From: an uncultured Verrucomicrobiota bacterium
GTDB taxonomy: Bacteria > Verrucomicrobiota > Verrucomicrobiae > Opitutales > Opitutaceae
Direction: 5' to 3'
NCBI GenBank assembly: GCA_946481225.1
Contig: CAMLNJ010000105.1
Span: forward strand, 1 to 8,366
DNA: 8,366 nt
The notes beneath the pieces were generated by a model, which saw only the letters and a list, made by a program, of their open reading frames with translations, was not told the origin of the DNA and did not search any database. Every line of letters starts with the position of its first letter. Positions within the stretch are counted from its first letter, which is position 1. A program made the position numbers and the translations under genes. Below, piece by piece: positions 1-8,366 of this stretch.

Positions 1-1244
1 TTGATGTCGTTGGGCGTGCCGGCGACGACGATGCCGTTTGAGCGTTCGTCGGCGACGATGGTGAGGTAGCTGGAGAACTCCTCGGAGTCGGAGGCGGCGC
101 CGACGACCGCGGCGGCGGCCACGGCGGCGGGGGCCGGGACGGCGCCGCCAGGAGCGCCGCCGGCGTTGGCGCCGCCGGCGGGGTTGTTTCCGCCGGAGAG
201 GCGGCGGCCGGAGCGGCCTTGGGTGCCGCCGGAGCCGCCGCTCTGGCTGGCGGCGGTGTTCTGTCCGCTGACGAGCTGGCCGAGGAGGGTGGCGACCTCG
301 GTGGAGTTGGCGTGTTTAAGGAAGATGACCTCGCTGCGGGTGTTGGGCGAGGCTTCGGCGTCGAGGCGCTTGATGAGCTCGTCGAAGAAGGGCTGCTCGC
401 GGGGGTCGGCGATGAGGATGATCTGATTGGTGCGGTCGTCCGGCTGGTAGGTGGTGGCGGTGCCGATCTGGGCGGCGAGGGGGCCGGAGAGGAGGGTGCG
501 GAGCTTGTTGACGAGGTCGGAGGCCTTGGCGTTGGCGGCGGTGTAGGTCTTGACGGTGAGACCGGCGGAGGCGGGGCGATCCAGCGTGGAGATGAGGCGT
601 TCGATGCGCTGGAGGGTGGAGATCGAGTCGGTGATGAGGACCGAGTTGTTTTTTTCGAAGATGATGGGGGCGGCGCCGAGGGCCGGGCTGAGGATCTGGG
701 CCATCTGGGGCACGAATTCGGCGACCCGCAGGTAGGTGAGGTTGAAAAGCTTTGCGGCGACGCGGCCGCTGGCGGGGATATCGAGGGAGGTGCCTTCGAG
801 GAACTCGGGGGCCTCGGTGCGGATGAGATTGAGCGGGGAGACCTTGATGAAGCGTTCGCCGAGGGGGCTCAGGCCGACGCCGTTCATGTTGAGCACGGTC
901 TCGAGGGCGCGCAGGGCATCGGCTTTCGGCAGGGGATTGGCGAGGGTGAGGGTGTAGGTGCCGGGGGGGAGGCTGGCGGGGCGGAGGAGGACGCGTCCGG
1001 TGTAACGCTCGACGAGCTCAAGGATCTGGTCGAGGGGGGTGTCGCGGAGGATGAGGGGGCCGACCATCTCGTTCGGGTTGACGGCGAGGCTGGCGGGCAG
1101 GGTCGCGGAGGCGGAGGGGGGCGGTTGGGCCGGTGGGGGGGGGGGCGTGTGTTGGGCGGCGAGCGGCGCCATGCCTTGGGCGGCGGCGAGGCCGAGCGCG
1201 ATGGTCAGGGGGAGAGGGCGGGAGGAGCGAAAGGGGCGCAACAT
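1..1244 (-). CDS. gspD: Type II secretion-type secretin (GspD-like), N-terminal part, cut by window edge
   Basis: Outer-membrane secretin subunit, the channel through which folded proteins leave the periplasm in type II secretion. The reading frame runs from ATG at 1244-1242 to the left edge without a stop (414 codons). Residues 1-31 look like a signal peptide: RPFRSSR, then a hydrophobic LPLTIALGLAAA stretch, with probable cleavage after PLAA. A Pro-rich spacer (33-43) follows. Periplasmic domains then appear in secretin order: N0 at about 55-136 (LILRDTPLDQILELVERYTG), N1 at 158-224 (LFNLTYLRVAEFVPQMAQIL ... NNSVLITDS), N2 at 229-298 (VKTYTAANAKASDLVNKLR ... NQIILIADP) and N3 from 301 (SEVIFLKHANSTEVATLLGQ ... 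YLTIVADERSNGIVV). N3 is split by a Gly/Ser/Ala/Pro-rich insert at about 327-388. The C-terminal beta-barrel domain lies outside the window, so the exact secretin class cannot be settled; a PilQ-like or other secretin is possible. No Shine-Dalgarno sequence precedes the start. An 11-base C run on the coding strand encodes part of the Pro spacer. Confidence 0.9.
   Translation of the reverse strand, partial: MLRPFRSSRPLPLTIALGLAAAQGMAPLAAQHTPPPPPAQPPPSASATLPASLAVNPNEMVGPLILRDTPLDQILELVERYTGRVLLRPASLPPGTYTLTLANPLPKADALRALETVLNMNGVGLSPLGERFIKVSPLNLIRTEAPEFLEGTSLDIPASGRVAAKLFNLTYLRVAEFVPQMAQILSPALGAAPIIFEKNNSVLITDSISTLQRIERLISTLDRPASAGLTVKTYTAANAKASDLVNKLRTLLSGPLAAQIGTATTYQPDDRTNQIILIADPREQPFFDELIKRLDAEASPNTRSEVIFLKHANSTEVATLLGQLVSGQNTAASQSGGSGGTQGRSGRRLSGGNNPAGGANAGGAPGGAVPAPAAVAAAAVVGAASDSEEFSSYLTIVADERSNGIVVAGTPNDI
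154..180. repeat. Short tandem direct repeat in the secretin N3 linker
   Basis: The 12-mer GCGCCGCCGGCG occurs at 154-165 and again at 169-180, a 15-base period equal to five codons. On the coding (minus) strand it encodes the AGGAN/AGGAP part of the Gly-Ala-rich linker inside the N3 domain. Because the period is a multiple of three, gain or loss of a copy would change linker length without breaking the frame. Confidence 0.6.
1135..1145. repeat. 11-bp G homopolymer inside the secretin 5' end
   Basis: Eleven consecutive G on the plus strand (C on the coding strand) encode most of the PPPPP segment at secretin residues 34-38, just after the signal peptide. The signal peptide before the run and the N0 domain after it are in the same frame at this length, so the version seen here is the ON configuration. 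Slippage by one base would shift the frame. A sequencing length error is the main alternative concern at such a run. Confidence 0.8.
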
Positions 1245-1414
1245 TGGGACGTAAGACGCACGAGGCTCGCGCGGGTTGCAGGCAAGTGGCGAGGTTGAAA
1301 AAGAAAAGCGTGGACGAGGGTTATGCGGTCCGCGCGGCGGGAAAATGGCCGGTGCGGCGGCTTAGGGCTCGCGCCCCAAGGGAGCACGGGGCTGGACTGC
1401 GCGCTCTTTATCGT
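1245..1414. promoter_or_regulatory. Divergent intergenic region between secretin and M48 protease genes
   Basis: This 170-bp region must hold the promoters for the minus-strand secretin and the plus-strand protease/EEP pair. A TTGAAA hexamer at 1295-1300 could be a plus-strand -35 element, but no good -10 sits at the usual 17-bp spacing; the nearest TA-containing hexamers around 1319-1326 are 18-20 bp away. I therefore do not call exact promoters. The A-rich stretch at 1297-1307 (AAAAAGAAAA-like) stands out from the GC-rich surroundings. An imperfect palindrome lies at 1361-1380. Neither flanking start codon has a Shine-Dalgarno sequence. Confidence 0.5.
1361..1380. repeat. 20-bp near-perfect inverted repeat (hairpin or operator candidate)
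   Basis: CTTAGGGC at 1361-1368 faces GCCCCAAG at 1373-1380 across a TCGC loop. Seven of eight positions pair; the exception is A1364 opposite C1377. It lies 34 bp before the M48 protease start and so could be a leader hairpin in that mRNA or a protein-binding palindrome serving one or both divergent genes. There is no T tract after it, so it does not look like an intrinsic terminator. Confidence 0.45.
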
Positions 1415-2665
1415 ATGGCGACGGAAAAGGTAATTTGGTGGGTGTGGGGACTGATCGGGCTGCGCCTGGCGGCGCAGCTGGCGCTTTCGGCGCTGAATCG
1501 GCGCGAAGTGCTCCGGTATGCGGATGCGGCGCCGGAGGCCGTCGCGGCGATGGTGGACGCGGAGACTTACCGTCGCAGCGTGGCGTATACGCTGGCGAAG
1601 AACCGGTTTGGAGTGGTCTCGCTGGTTTTCGACGCGGGCGTGCTGGCGCTGCTGCTGGCGAGCGGCGTGCTGCCCTGGTTGTTCGTGCGCATCGGCGCCT
1701 GGGCGCCGGCGGCGGTGTGGGACGACGCGCTGTTCATCTTGGTGGCGGGCATGCTGGCGGGGTTGCCGAGCCTGCCGTTCGAGTGGTGGGAAACCTTCCG
1801 GCTCGAGGCGCGCTTCGGTTTCAACAAGATGACTCCGGCGTTGTGGCTGGCGGATCGGGTGAAGGGCGCGGCGCTTGCCCTGGCGATCGGCTTTCCGTTG
1901 CTGTGGGGCTTGCTGGCCTTGGTGGGCTGGGTGGGGAGCTCGTGGTGGCTGTGGGGTTTCGGGCTGTTGTTCGGGGTGCAGTTGCTGATGTTGGTGTTGT
2001 ATCCGCGTCTGATCCTGCCGCTTTTCAACAAGCTCACGCCTCTGCCCGAGGGAGGGCTTCGCCGGCGCTTGTTCTCGCTTGCGGATCGGACCGGGTTCAA
2101 GGCCTCGACGATCGAGGTGATGGACGGGAGTAAGCGGTCCGGGCACGCGAACGCGTTTTTCACCGGCTTCGGTCGGTTTCGCCGGATCGTGTTGCTCGAC
2201 ACGCTGATCGACCAGCTCACGGAAGAGGAGACCGAGGCGGTGCTCGCGCACGAAGTGGGGCACTACCGGCGCGGGCACGTGCCGAAGATGCTCGCGACCT
2301 CGGCGGCGCTGCAGTTCGCGGGGTTTTTCGCGGTGGCGTGGCTGGCGGGGAGCGACTGGTTCAATCCGGCCTTCGGTTTTGACGCGGGCGAGCTGGCGCC
2401 GGCCTTTTTGCTGTTCGGGCTGACGAGCGGGCTCGCGATGTTCTGGTTCGCGCCGCTCGGCAACCGGGTGTCGCGCAAGCACGAGTTCGAGGCGGACGCC
2501 TTTGCCCGCGAGGCGATGGGCGGGCCGGCGCCGCTCGTGTCGGCGTTGCGCAAGCTGGCGGGCAAGAGTCTGGTCAACCTGACGCCGCACCCGCTCTTCA
2601 GCGCGGTGTATTATTCTCACCCTGCGCTGGTGGAGCGCGAGCGGGCTTTGCAGGGCGGGCGATGA
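1415..2665 (+). CDS. M48A family membrane zinc metalloprotease (Ste24/CAAX protease-like)
   Basis: Integral-membrane metallopeptidase of 416 residues, the usual size for Ste24-like M48A enzymes. The N-terminal half is hydrophobic, with likely membrane segments near residues 6-24, 66-92, 102-120, 150-172 and 176-196, matching the Peptidase_M48_N region. The catalytic half carries the conserved SGHANAFFTGFG substrate-groove segment (242-253), the zinc motif HEVGH (H279, E280, H283), two further hydrophobic stretches (about 293-311 and 328-346) and the second motif EFEAD, with E357 as the expected third zinc ligand and D361. It ends with HPLFSAVYYSHPALVERERAL, the family's typical C-terminal His-Pro/Glu-Arg pattern. 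Since bacteria generally lack CAAX prenylation, a role in membrane or envelope protein turnover is more likely than prenyl-protein processing. The ATG at 1415 was chosen because it starts just before the first membrane segment; the frame stays open upstream to beyond 1133 but encodes nothing protease-like. Its stop overlaps the next start (ATGA). Codons end in G more often than in the downstream metabolic genes. Confidence 0.93.
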   Translation: MATEKVIWWVWGLIGLRLAAQLALSALNRREVLRYADAAPEAVAAMVDAETYRRSVAYTLAKNRFGVVSLVFDAGVLALLLASGVLPWLFVRIGAWAPAAVWDDALFILVAGMLAGLPSLPFEWWETFRLEARFGFNKMTPALWLADRVKGAALALAIGFPLLWGLLALVGWVGSSWWLWGFGLLFGVQLLMLVLYPRLILPLFNKLTPLPEGGLRRRLFSLADRTGFKASTIEVMDGSKRSGHANAFFTGFGRFRRIVLLDTLIDQLTEEETEAVLAHEVGHYRRGHVPKMLATSAALQFAGFFAVAWLAGSDWFNPAFGFDAGELAPAFLLFGLTSGLAMFWFAPLGNRVSRKHEFEADAFAREAMGGPAPLVSALRKLAGKSLVNLTPHPLFSAVYYSHPALVERERALQGGR

Positions 2666-3609
2666 GGGTGAGTTGCGCGCGAGTTTGCCTGCGGTCCGGT
2701 CTGGCCGGTCTGGCGCTGGGGCTTTTTCTCGCCGCCGTCGCCCGGGCCGCGGCGCGGCCTCTTGTCGTCGCGACCTACAACGTGCAAAACTACACGCTGG
2801 CGGATCGCCGAGGGGCGGACGGATTCCGGCCCGACTACCCGAAGCCGGAGGCGGAAAAGGCGGCGTTGCGGGAGGTGATTCGCGCGTTGGGCGCGGACGT
2901 GCTCGTGCTGCAGGAGATCGGCGGAGCGTCGTTTTTGGCCGAGTTGCGACGGGATCTGGCAAGCGGGGGCGTGTCCTACCCGCATGGAGAGGCGATGCTT
3001 GCGGCGGACGAGGAGCGGGGGCTGGCGGTTTTGAGCCGGGTTCCGCTCGGCGCGATCACGGCGCACCGGGATTTGCGGGCTCGCCGTCGCGGGGCGGAGG
3101 CCGACGAGCTGGTGAGGCGCGGGCTGTTGCAGGTCGAGGTGCCGCGGGAAGACGGAGGCGGGCCCTTGACCTTGTTTGTCGTGCATCTCAAGAGCCGCCT
3201 TGGGGTGGACAAGGACGACCCGCAGGCGGAGGAGCAGCGCGTCGCGGAGGCGCAGGCGGTGCGGGACCGTGTGCTGAAAATTTTCCCGGAGCCGGCGAAG
3301 GCGCGCTTTCTGGTGATCGGCGATTTCAACGACCTGCCGGGCAGCCGGGCGCTGCAGGCGGTGGAGGCGCGGGGGCGGACGAAGATCGCCGAGTGGGTGG
3401 ACGCGGCGGATTCGCGGGGGCATCGCTGGACGCACGCCTACGCGCGCGTGGGCTTGTATTCGCGTTTCGACCACGCGCTGGTCTCGGGCGGGCTCGCTGG
3501 CGAAGTCGCGAGAGCTTGGATCGTGGATTTTCCGGAAACGGAAAAGGTGAGCGACCATCGCCCGCTCGCCGTCGAACTGGGCGCGGGACCCGCGCGCGCG
3601 GCGGATTAG
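2662..3609 (+). CDS. Exported endonuclease/exonuclease/phosphatase (EEP) family protein
   Basis: A 315-residue metal-dependent phosphoesterase of the EEP (DNase I-like/AP endonuclease-like) superfamily. Residues 1-30 form a signal peptide (MRVSCARVCLRSG, then LAGLALGLFLAAVARAAA), so the product is probably periplasmic or secreted. The ordered EEP motifs are all visible: ATYNVQNY with N40, VLQEIGG with metal-ligand E85, FVVHLKS with H175, VIGDFNDLPGS with D221 and N223, SRFDHALVS with D270, and the terminal SDHRPLAVEL with catalytic D298-H299. The complete motif set suggests an active enzyme, but the substrate (nucleic acid, phospholipid or another phosphodiester) cannot be told from sequence. 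The start ATG overlaps the stop of the M48 protease gene by four bases, implying co-transcription and translational coupling. A GC-rich AGGGCGGG just before the start may act as a weak ribosome binding site. The stop codon ends one base before that of the convergent gene. Confidence 0.92.
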   Translation: MRVSCARVCLRSGLAGLALGLFLAAVARAAARPLVVATYNVQNYTLADRRGADGFRPDYPKPEAEKAALREVIRALGADVLVLQEIGGASFLAELRRDLASGGVSYPHGEAMLAADEERGLAVLSRVPLGAITAHRDLRARRRGAEADELVRRGLLQVEVPREDGGGPLTLFVVHLKSRLGVDKDDPQAEEQRVAEAQAVRDRVLKIFPEPAKARFLVIGDFNDLPGSRALQAVEARGRTKIAEWVDAADSRGHRWTHAYARVGLYSRFDHALVSGGLAGEVARAWIVDFPETEKVSDHRPLAVELGAGPARAAD

Positions 3610-3610
3610 G

Positions 3611-3976
3611 CTAGGCGCCGCGGCGGGTCCGGGCGGCGTCCGCCTTGCCCAAGCGGGAGCCGTCGGTCGAAGCGGGGGCGCCGTTGATTTGTTCGCCGGA
3701 GTAGGGCGTGATGGTCGCGGTCACCCGGAATTCGCCGGGACGGCCGGAGGAGTAGGGTTGTTGCGAGCGGCGAGCGGCTCGCCAGCTGTCGCGATGTTTC
3801 CTGATCCAGTCGAGAAGCGCGCGCTCGAAGCCGATGTCGTAGCCGAGGCGCTCCGACTCGAGCCACTTGTGGCGCAGGATCTCTTCCCGTTCGGCGAGGA
3901 ATTCTTGGTAGAGACTCGATTGTTTCACGAAGTCTTTGCCGCCGGAGGCATCTTGCGAGGAAGACGAGTGAGACAT
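3611..3976 (-). CDS. Conserved-looking small protein of unknown function
   Basis: I do not recognise this 121-residue protein by name. It is soluble-looking, with no signal peptide or membrane segment. Residues 1-15 are Ser-rich and probably disordered. Residues about 20-70 form a strongly helical, charged core (SLYQEFLAEREEILRHKWLE, then SERLGYDIGFERALLDW and IRKHRDSWRAARR). The tail is basic, polar and probably flexible. The H-K-W-x-x-S-E-x-x-G-x-D-I-G pattern looks like a real conserved motif. From memory it resembles a short segment in DUF4032 proteins and small unnamed proteins of other bacteria, but that is unverified. The minus-strand reading is preferred over the overlapping plus-strand frame (3689-4048) because it gives a coherent amphipathic core and C-ending codons like those of the secretin. 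The ATG at 3976-3974 lacks a Shine-Dalgarno sequence. Confidence 0.8.
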   Translation of the reverse strand: MSHSSSSQDASGGKDFVKQSSLYQEFLAEREEILRHKWLESERLGYDIGFERALLDWIRKHRDSWRAARRSQQPYSSGRPGEFRVTATITPYSGEQINGAPASTDGSRLGKADAARTRRGA

Positions 3977-4231
3977 GGCTGTGGCGAGGGGCTCGGCCGC
4001 CTTGAACGGGCGTGGCGGACGAAAAATGGATGCCGGAACGTAGGGTAGGGAACCGGGCTGTCAATGCCCGCGCCCCGTCCCGGCCTCCGGTGATTTTGCG
4101 CAGCCAAGAACGGGGCAAAAACGGGTTGCGGCGCTCGTGCGGGAGACTCACGTTTGGTTCTTTCACGTCGTGCGCCCCGCGCACCGACGCGCTTCCCCGT
4201 CACAACTCGCAAACTCAAAACCACCCATCTC
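3977..4231. other. Divergent intergenic region before the peroxiredoxin gene
   Basis: These 255 bp between divergently transcribed genes must hold promoters for both, but I cannot assign a -35/-10 pair with confidence. A small hairpin (CGGGC at 4054-4058, GCCCG at 4066-4070, loop of seven) and a short duplication GTAGGGTAGGG around 4040 are present. The last 32 bases before the peroxiredoxin start are nearly free of G and rich in A and C, so the mRNA leader should be unstructured. Overlapping open frames here on either strand do not resemble proteins. Confidence 0.5.
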
Positions 4232-4705
4232 ATGGCCCTCGCCATCGGCTCCAAAGCTCCTGATTTCACCCTCAAATCCAAGACATCCGAGGGGCTCGTC
4301 GACGTGACGCTCTCCGCGAATTTCGGCCAGAAGCAGACCGTGCTCCTTTTCTTTCCCCTCGCATTCACCGGCGTCTGCACGACCGAGATGTGCGACATCA
4401 CCTCCGGCCTTTCGGCCTACGCCTCGCTCGGCGCCGAGGTGATCGCGATCAGCGTGGACAGCCCCTTTGCGCAGGAAGCCTGGGCGCAGCAGAACAAGAT
4501 CAAGCTGACCATCGTCTCCGACCTGAACAAGGAGGTCACCAAGGCCTACGACGTTCTCTTCCCGGCCCTCGCCGGCATCGGTGACACCTCCGCCCGCGCC
4601 GCCTACGTCATCGGCAAGGACGGCGTGATCAAATACGCGGAACGCACCCCCACGCCGAAGGACCTGCCCAACTTCGAGGCGGTCAAGGCCGCCCTCGCCA
4701 AGTAA
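4232..4705 (+). CDS. Peroxiredoxin, BCP/AhpE-like thiol peroxidase
   Basis: Cytoplasmic thioredoxin-fold peroxidase of 157 residues that reduces hydrogen peroxide or organic hydroperoxides through a reactive cysteine. The N-terminus has the family AxDFTL pattern (GSKAPDFTLKS). The active-site PxxxTxxC motif is PLAFTGVC (P42, T46, peroxidatic C49), and R122 in TSARAAYVI is the expected conserved arginine. A second cysteine, C54, follows in CTTEMC; the CxxxxC spacing matches the resolving cysteine of BCP-type atypical 2-Cys enzymes, while the FTGVC context is also AhpE-like, so I leave the subfamily open. The ATG at 4232 was chosen because it starts at the conserved N-terminus; the frame is open further upstream but that sequence is not peroxiredoxin-like. 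No Shine-Dalgarno sequence is seen; the leader is A/C-rich and unstructured. Codons end strongly in C, suggesting high expression. A terminator-like hairpin follows, then aconitase on the same strand. Confidence 0.93.
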   Translation: MALAIGSKAPDFTLKSKTSEGLVDVTLSANFGQKQTVLLFFPLAFTGVCTTEMCDITSGLSAYASLGAEVIAISVDSPFAQEAWAQQNKIKLTIVSDLNKEVTKAYDVLFPALAGIGDTSARAAYVIGKDGVIKYAERTPTPKDLPNFEAVKAALAK

Positions 4706-4721
4706 CTCCCAAGACTTCCCG

Positions 4722-4754
4722 TCGCCCGCGCCTGACCCGCGCGGGCGATTTCGT
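4722..4754 (+). terminator. Terminator-like hairpin after the peroxiredoxin gene
   Basis: TCGCCCGCGC (4722-4731) pairs perfectly with GCGCGGGCGA (4739-4748) across a seven-base loop, followed by TTTCGT. The ten-pair GC-rich stem 17 bases after the stop is a good terminator stem, but the T tract is short, so termination may be partial and some read-through into aconitase is possible. Confidence 0.65.
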
Positions 4755-4786
4755 ATCCGACCCCCATTAGATTCTCTACGACCACG

Positions 4787-7624
<2,838 letters not shown>

Positions 7625-7650
7625 TTGCCATTCCCTAGGTAAACTTCCCG

Positions 7651-7702
7651 CGCGACCGGCCCGGCCCTTGCTTGCCTGAGGCCGGTCCGCGGGCCAATTT
7701 TT
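7651..7702 (+). terminator. Hairpin with T tract between aconitase and STAS genes
   Basis: GACCGGCC (7654-7661) pairs with GGCCGGTC (7680-7687); with one bulged base the stem extends outward through CGC/GCG to 7651 and 7691. A TTTTT run follows at 7698-7702. The loop is rather large (18 bases) and the T run is about ten bases from the stem, so this is a weaker terminator than the one at 8276. It may end the aconitase transcript or attenuate read-through into the STAS gene. Confidence 0.5.
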
Positions 7703-7727
7703 GGTCCGTTTTCATCCCCTTGTTCGT

Positions 7728-8243
7728 ATGCCCGAAGCCGCCGTGCCCACCTACCTTATCGATGCCGCCAGCGATCCCGTGGTGATTCGCATCGAGGGCC
7801 GGGCGTCGTTTCAGAATAGCGGCAGCCTGCAGCAATTTCTCGCCGAGATGCGTCGGCAAGGGCGGACGCGCTTCGTGATGGATTTTCAGGTCTGCACGAG
7901 CATGGACAGCACCTTTCTCGGCGTGCTGGCCGGCGCGGCGCTTGAGCTCCGCAAGGTTGACGGCGGCGGCAGTCTGGTGCTTTGCCGCGTGGGTGAGCGG
8001 AATCTCGAGCTCATCAAGAATCTTGGGCTCCACCGCCTGCTGACCGTCGATGACGGCTCCTGCGCCACCGAGGTGCGCGCGGGAAGCGGCATCGCGCTCG
8101 CGCCGCAGGCGAAGCTGACCGAGCTGGAGAACGCGCGTCTGGTGCTCGCGGCGCATGAAAACCTCGTTGAGGCGGACGAAGCGAATCGGACGAAGTTCCA
8201 AGACGTGCTCGCCTTCCTCAAGGGCCGAGTGGCCCAAGGGTAG
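7728..8243 (+). CDS. STAS-domain protein (anti-sigma factor antagonist-like) with C-terminal helical extension
   Basis: A 171-residue cytoplasmic protein. Residues about 8-112 match a STAS (SpoIIAA-like) fold: YLIDAASDPVVIRIEGRASF, FVMDFQVCTSMDSTFLGVLA, GGGSLVLCRVGERNLELIKN and LGLHRLLTVDD. The MDSTFLGVLAG segment aligns with the SpoIIAA MDSSGLGVLLG phosphorylation loop; S61 after D60 is the position phosphorylated by partner anti-sigma kinases in that family. Residues about 125-171 add a charged, probably helical tail (LTELENARLVLAAHENLVEA, DEANRTKFQDVLAFLKGRV) that typical 110-residue antagonists lack. Such proteins normally work by partner switching with a serine kinase/anti-sigma factor and a PP2C phosphatase; neither is in the window. 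The ATG at 7728 is preferred over TTG at 7701, whose extra nine residues lie in the T-rich region after the aconitase hairpin. No Shine-Dalgarno sequence is seen. A strong terminator follows. Confidence 0.85.
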   Translation: MPEAAVPTYLIDAASDPVVIRIEGRASFQNSGSLQQFLAEMRRQGRTRFVMDFQVCTSMDSTFLGVLAGAALELRKVDGGGSLVLCRVGERNLELIKNLGLHRLLTVDDGSCATEVRAGSGIALAPQAKLTELENARLVLAAHENLVEADEANRTKFQDVLAFLKGRVAQG

Positions 8244-8275
8244 GTTTTGTCCCCGGTATACGATTCTCTGGCTGT

Positions 8276-8309
8276 AAAAGCCCCGGCGAAAGAAGCCCGG
8301 GGTTTTTTT
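8276..8309 (+). terminator. Intrinsic terminator after the STAS gene
   Basis: CCCCGG (8281-8286) pairs with CCGGGG (8297-8302), followed at once by seven T (8303-8309). AAAAG at 8276-8280 can extend the stem by pairing with the T tract, so the structure could also work for transcription from the other side. It lies 32 bases after the STAS stop codon and is the clearest rho-independent terminator in the window. Confidence 0.88.
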
Positions 8310-8366
8310 GTGTCGAAGGGGGCCTAATCCGTGATTTCCGGCCGCGTTTTTCAGGCTGTAAACATT
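8310..8366. other. Non-coding tail at the right edge
   Basis: No gene start or signal can be supported in these last bases. The nine-mer GGCTGTAAA at 8354-8362 also occurs at 8270-8278 just before the terminator; this may be chance. Confidence 0.4.

Noticed and set aside
219..1298. A 359-codon plus-strand frame over the secretin region
   Set aside because: The product is almost entirely Gly/Glu/Ala/Asp low-complexity sequence, the antisense of GCC/CTC/GAC-type codons; the minus strand gives a signal peptide and N0-N3 secretin domains.
1205..2962. A 585-codon minus-strand frame across the M48 protease and the start of the EEP gene
   Set aside because: Arg/Pro/Gln/His-rich shadow translation without domains; the plus strand has the full HExxH and ExxxD protease motifs.
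3689..4048. A 119-codon plus-strand frame opposite the small unknown protein
   Set aside because: No coherent hydrophobic or helical pattern and it runs into the intergenic region, whereas the minus-strand frame has a well-formed conserved-looking core.
4040..4050. GTAGGGTAGGG duplication as a start of a repeat array
   Set aside because: Only two units of a short G-rich motif; no array or spacer structure follows.
3977..4231. Replication terminus or origin at the strand-composition switch
   Set aside because: No dif-like site, DnaA-box cluster or AT-rich unwinding element is visible; codon-usage differences explain the change more simply.
8270..8362. Repeated nine-mer GGCTGTAAA flanking the last terminator, as a possible attachment or repeat unit
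   Set aside because: Only nine bases, two copies, no associated integrase or mobile gene, and one copy is partly the terminator's A tract.

Overview
The window is GC-rich bacterial chromosome with compact, housekeeping-type gene content. Its features are a Gram-negative outer-membrane secretin, an exported nuclease/phosphatase-type enzyme, very GC-rich codons and start codons without Shine-Dalgarno sequences. Together these fit an environmental Gram-negative bacterium, and my best guess is an Opitutaceae-like member of the Verrucomicrobiota. That assignment is inference from overall character; no rRNA or other marker gene is present.

Layout. On the minus strand, 1-1244 is the N-terminal 414 codons of a GspD/type II secretion-type secretin, cut by the left edge. 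A 170-bp divergent intergenic region with a near-perfect 20-bp palindrome separates it from a plus-strand pair: an M48A (Ste24-like) membrane zinc metalloprotease (1415-2665) and an exported endonuclease/exonuclease/phosphatase-family protein (2662-3609). These two overlap by ATGA and are probably translationally coupled. A small conserved-looking protein of unknown function (3611-3976, minus) converges on this pair with one base between the stop codons. After a 255-bp intergenic stretch come a BCP/AhpE-like peroxiredoxin (4232-4705), a hairpin terminator, a long aconitase A (4787-7624), another hairpin, a STAS-domain protein (7728-8243) and a strong intrinsic terminator (8276-8309).

How the genes may work together. 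The left half is about the cell envelope: secretion, membrane protein turnover and an exported hydrolase. The right half is central metabolism and stress: aconitase carries an oxidant-sensitive [4Fe-4S] cluster and sits directly after a thiol peroxidase, followed by a small regulatory-type STAS protein. Hairpins between the right-half genes suggest mostly separate transcripts.

I see no tRNA or rRNA gene, CRISPR array, insertion sequence, phage gene or defence island, and I do not find a convincing new multi-gene system. The items most worth a second look are the 11-bp G run inside the secretin 5' end, the unknown 121-residue protein, the extra segment in the aconitase linker, the divergent-region palindrome, and the lack of Shine-Dalgarno sequences at the genes that start in intergenic DNA.
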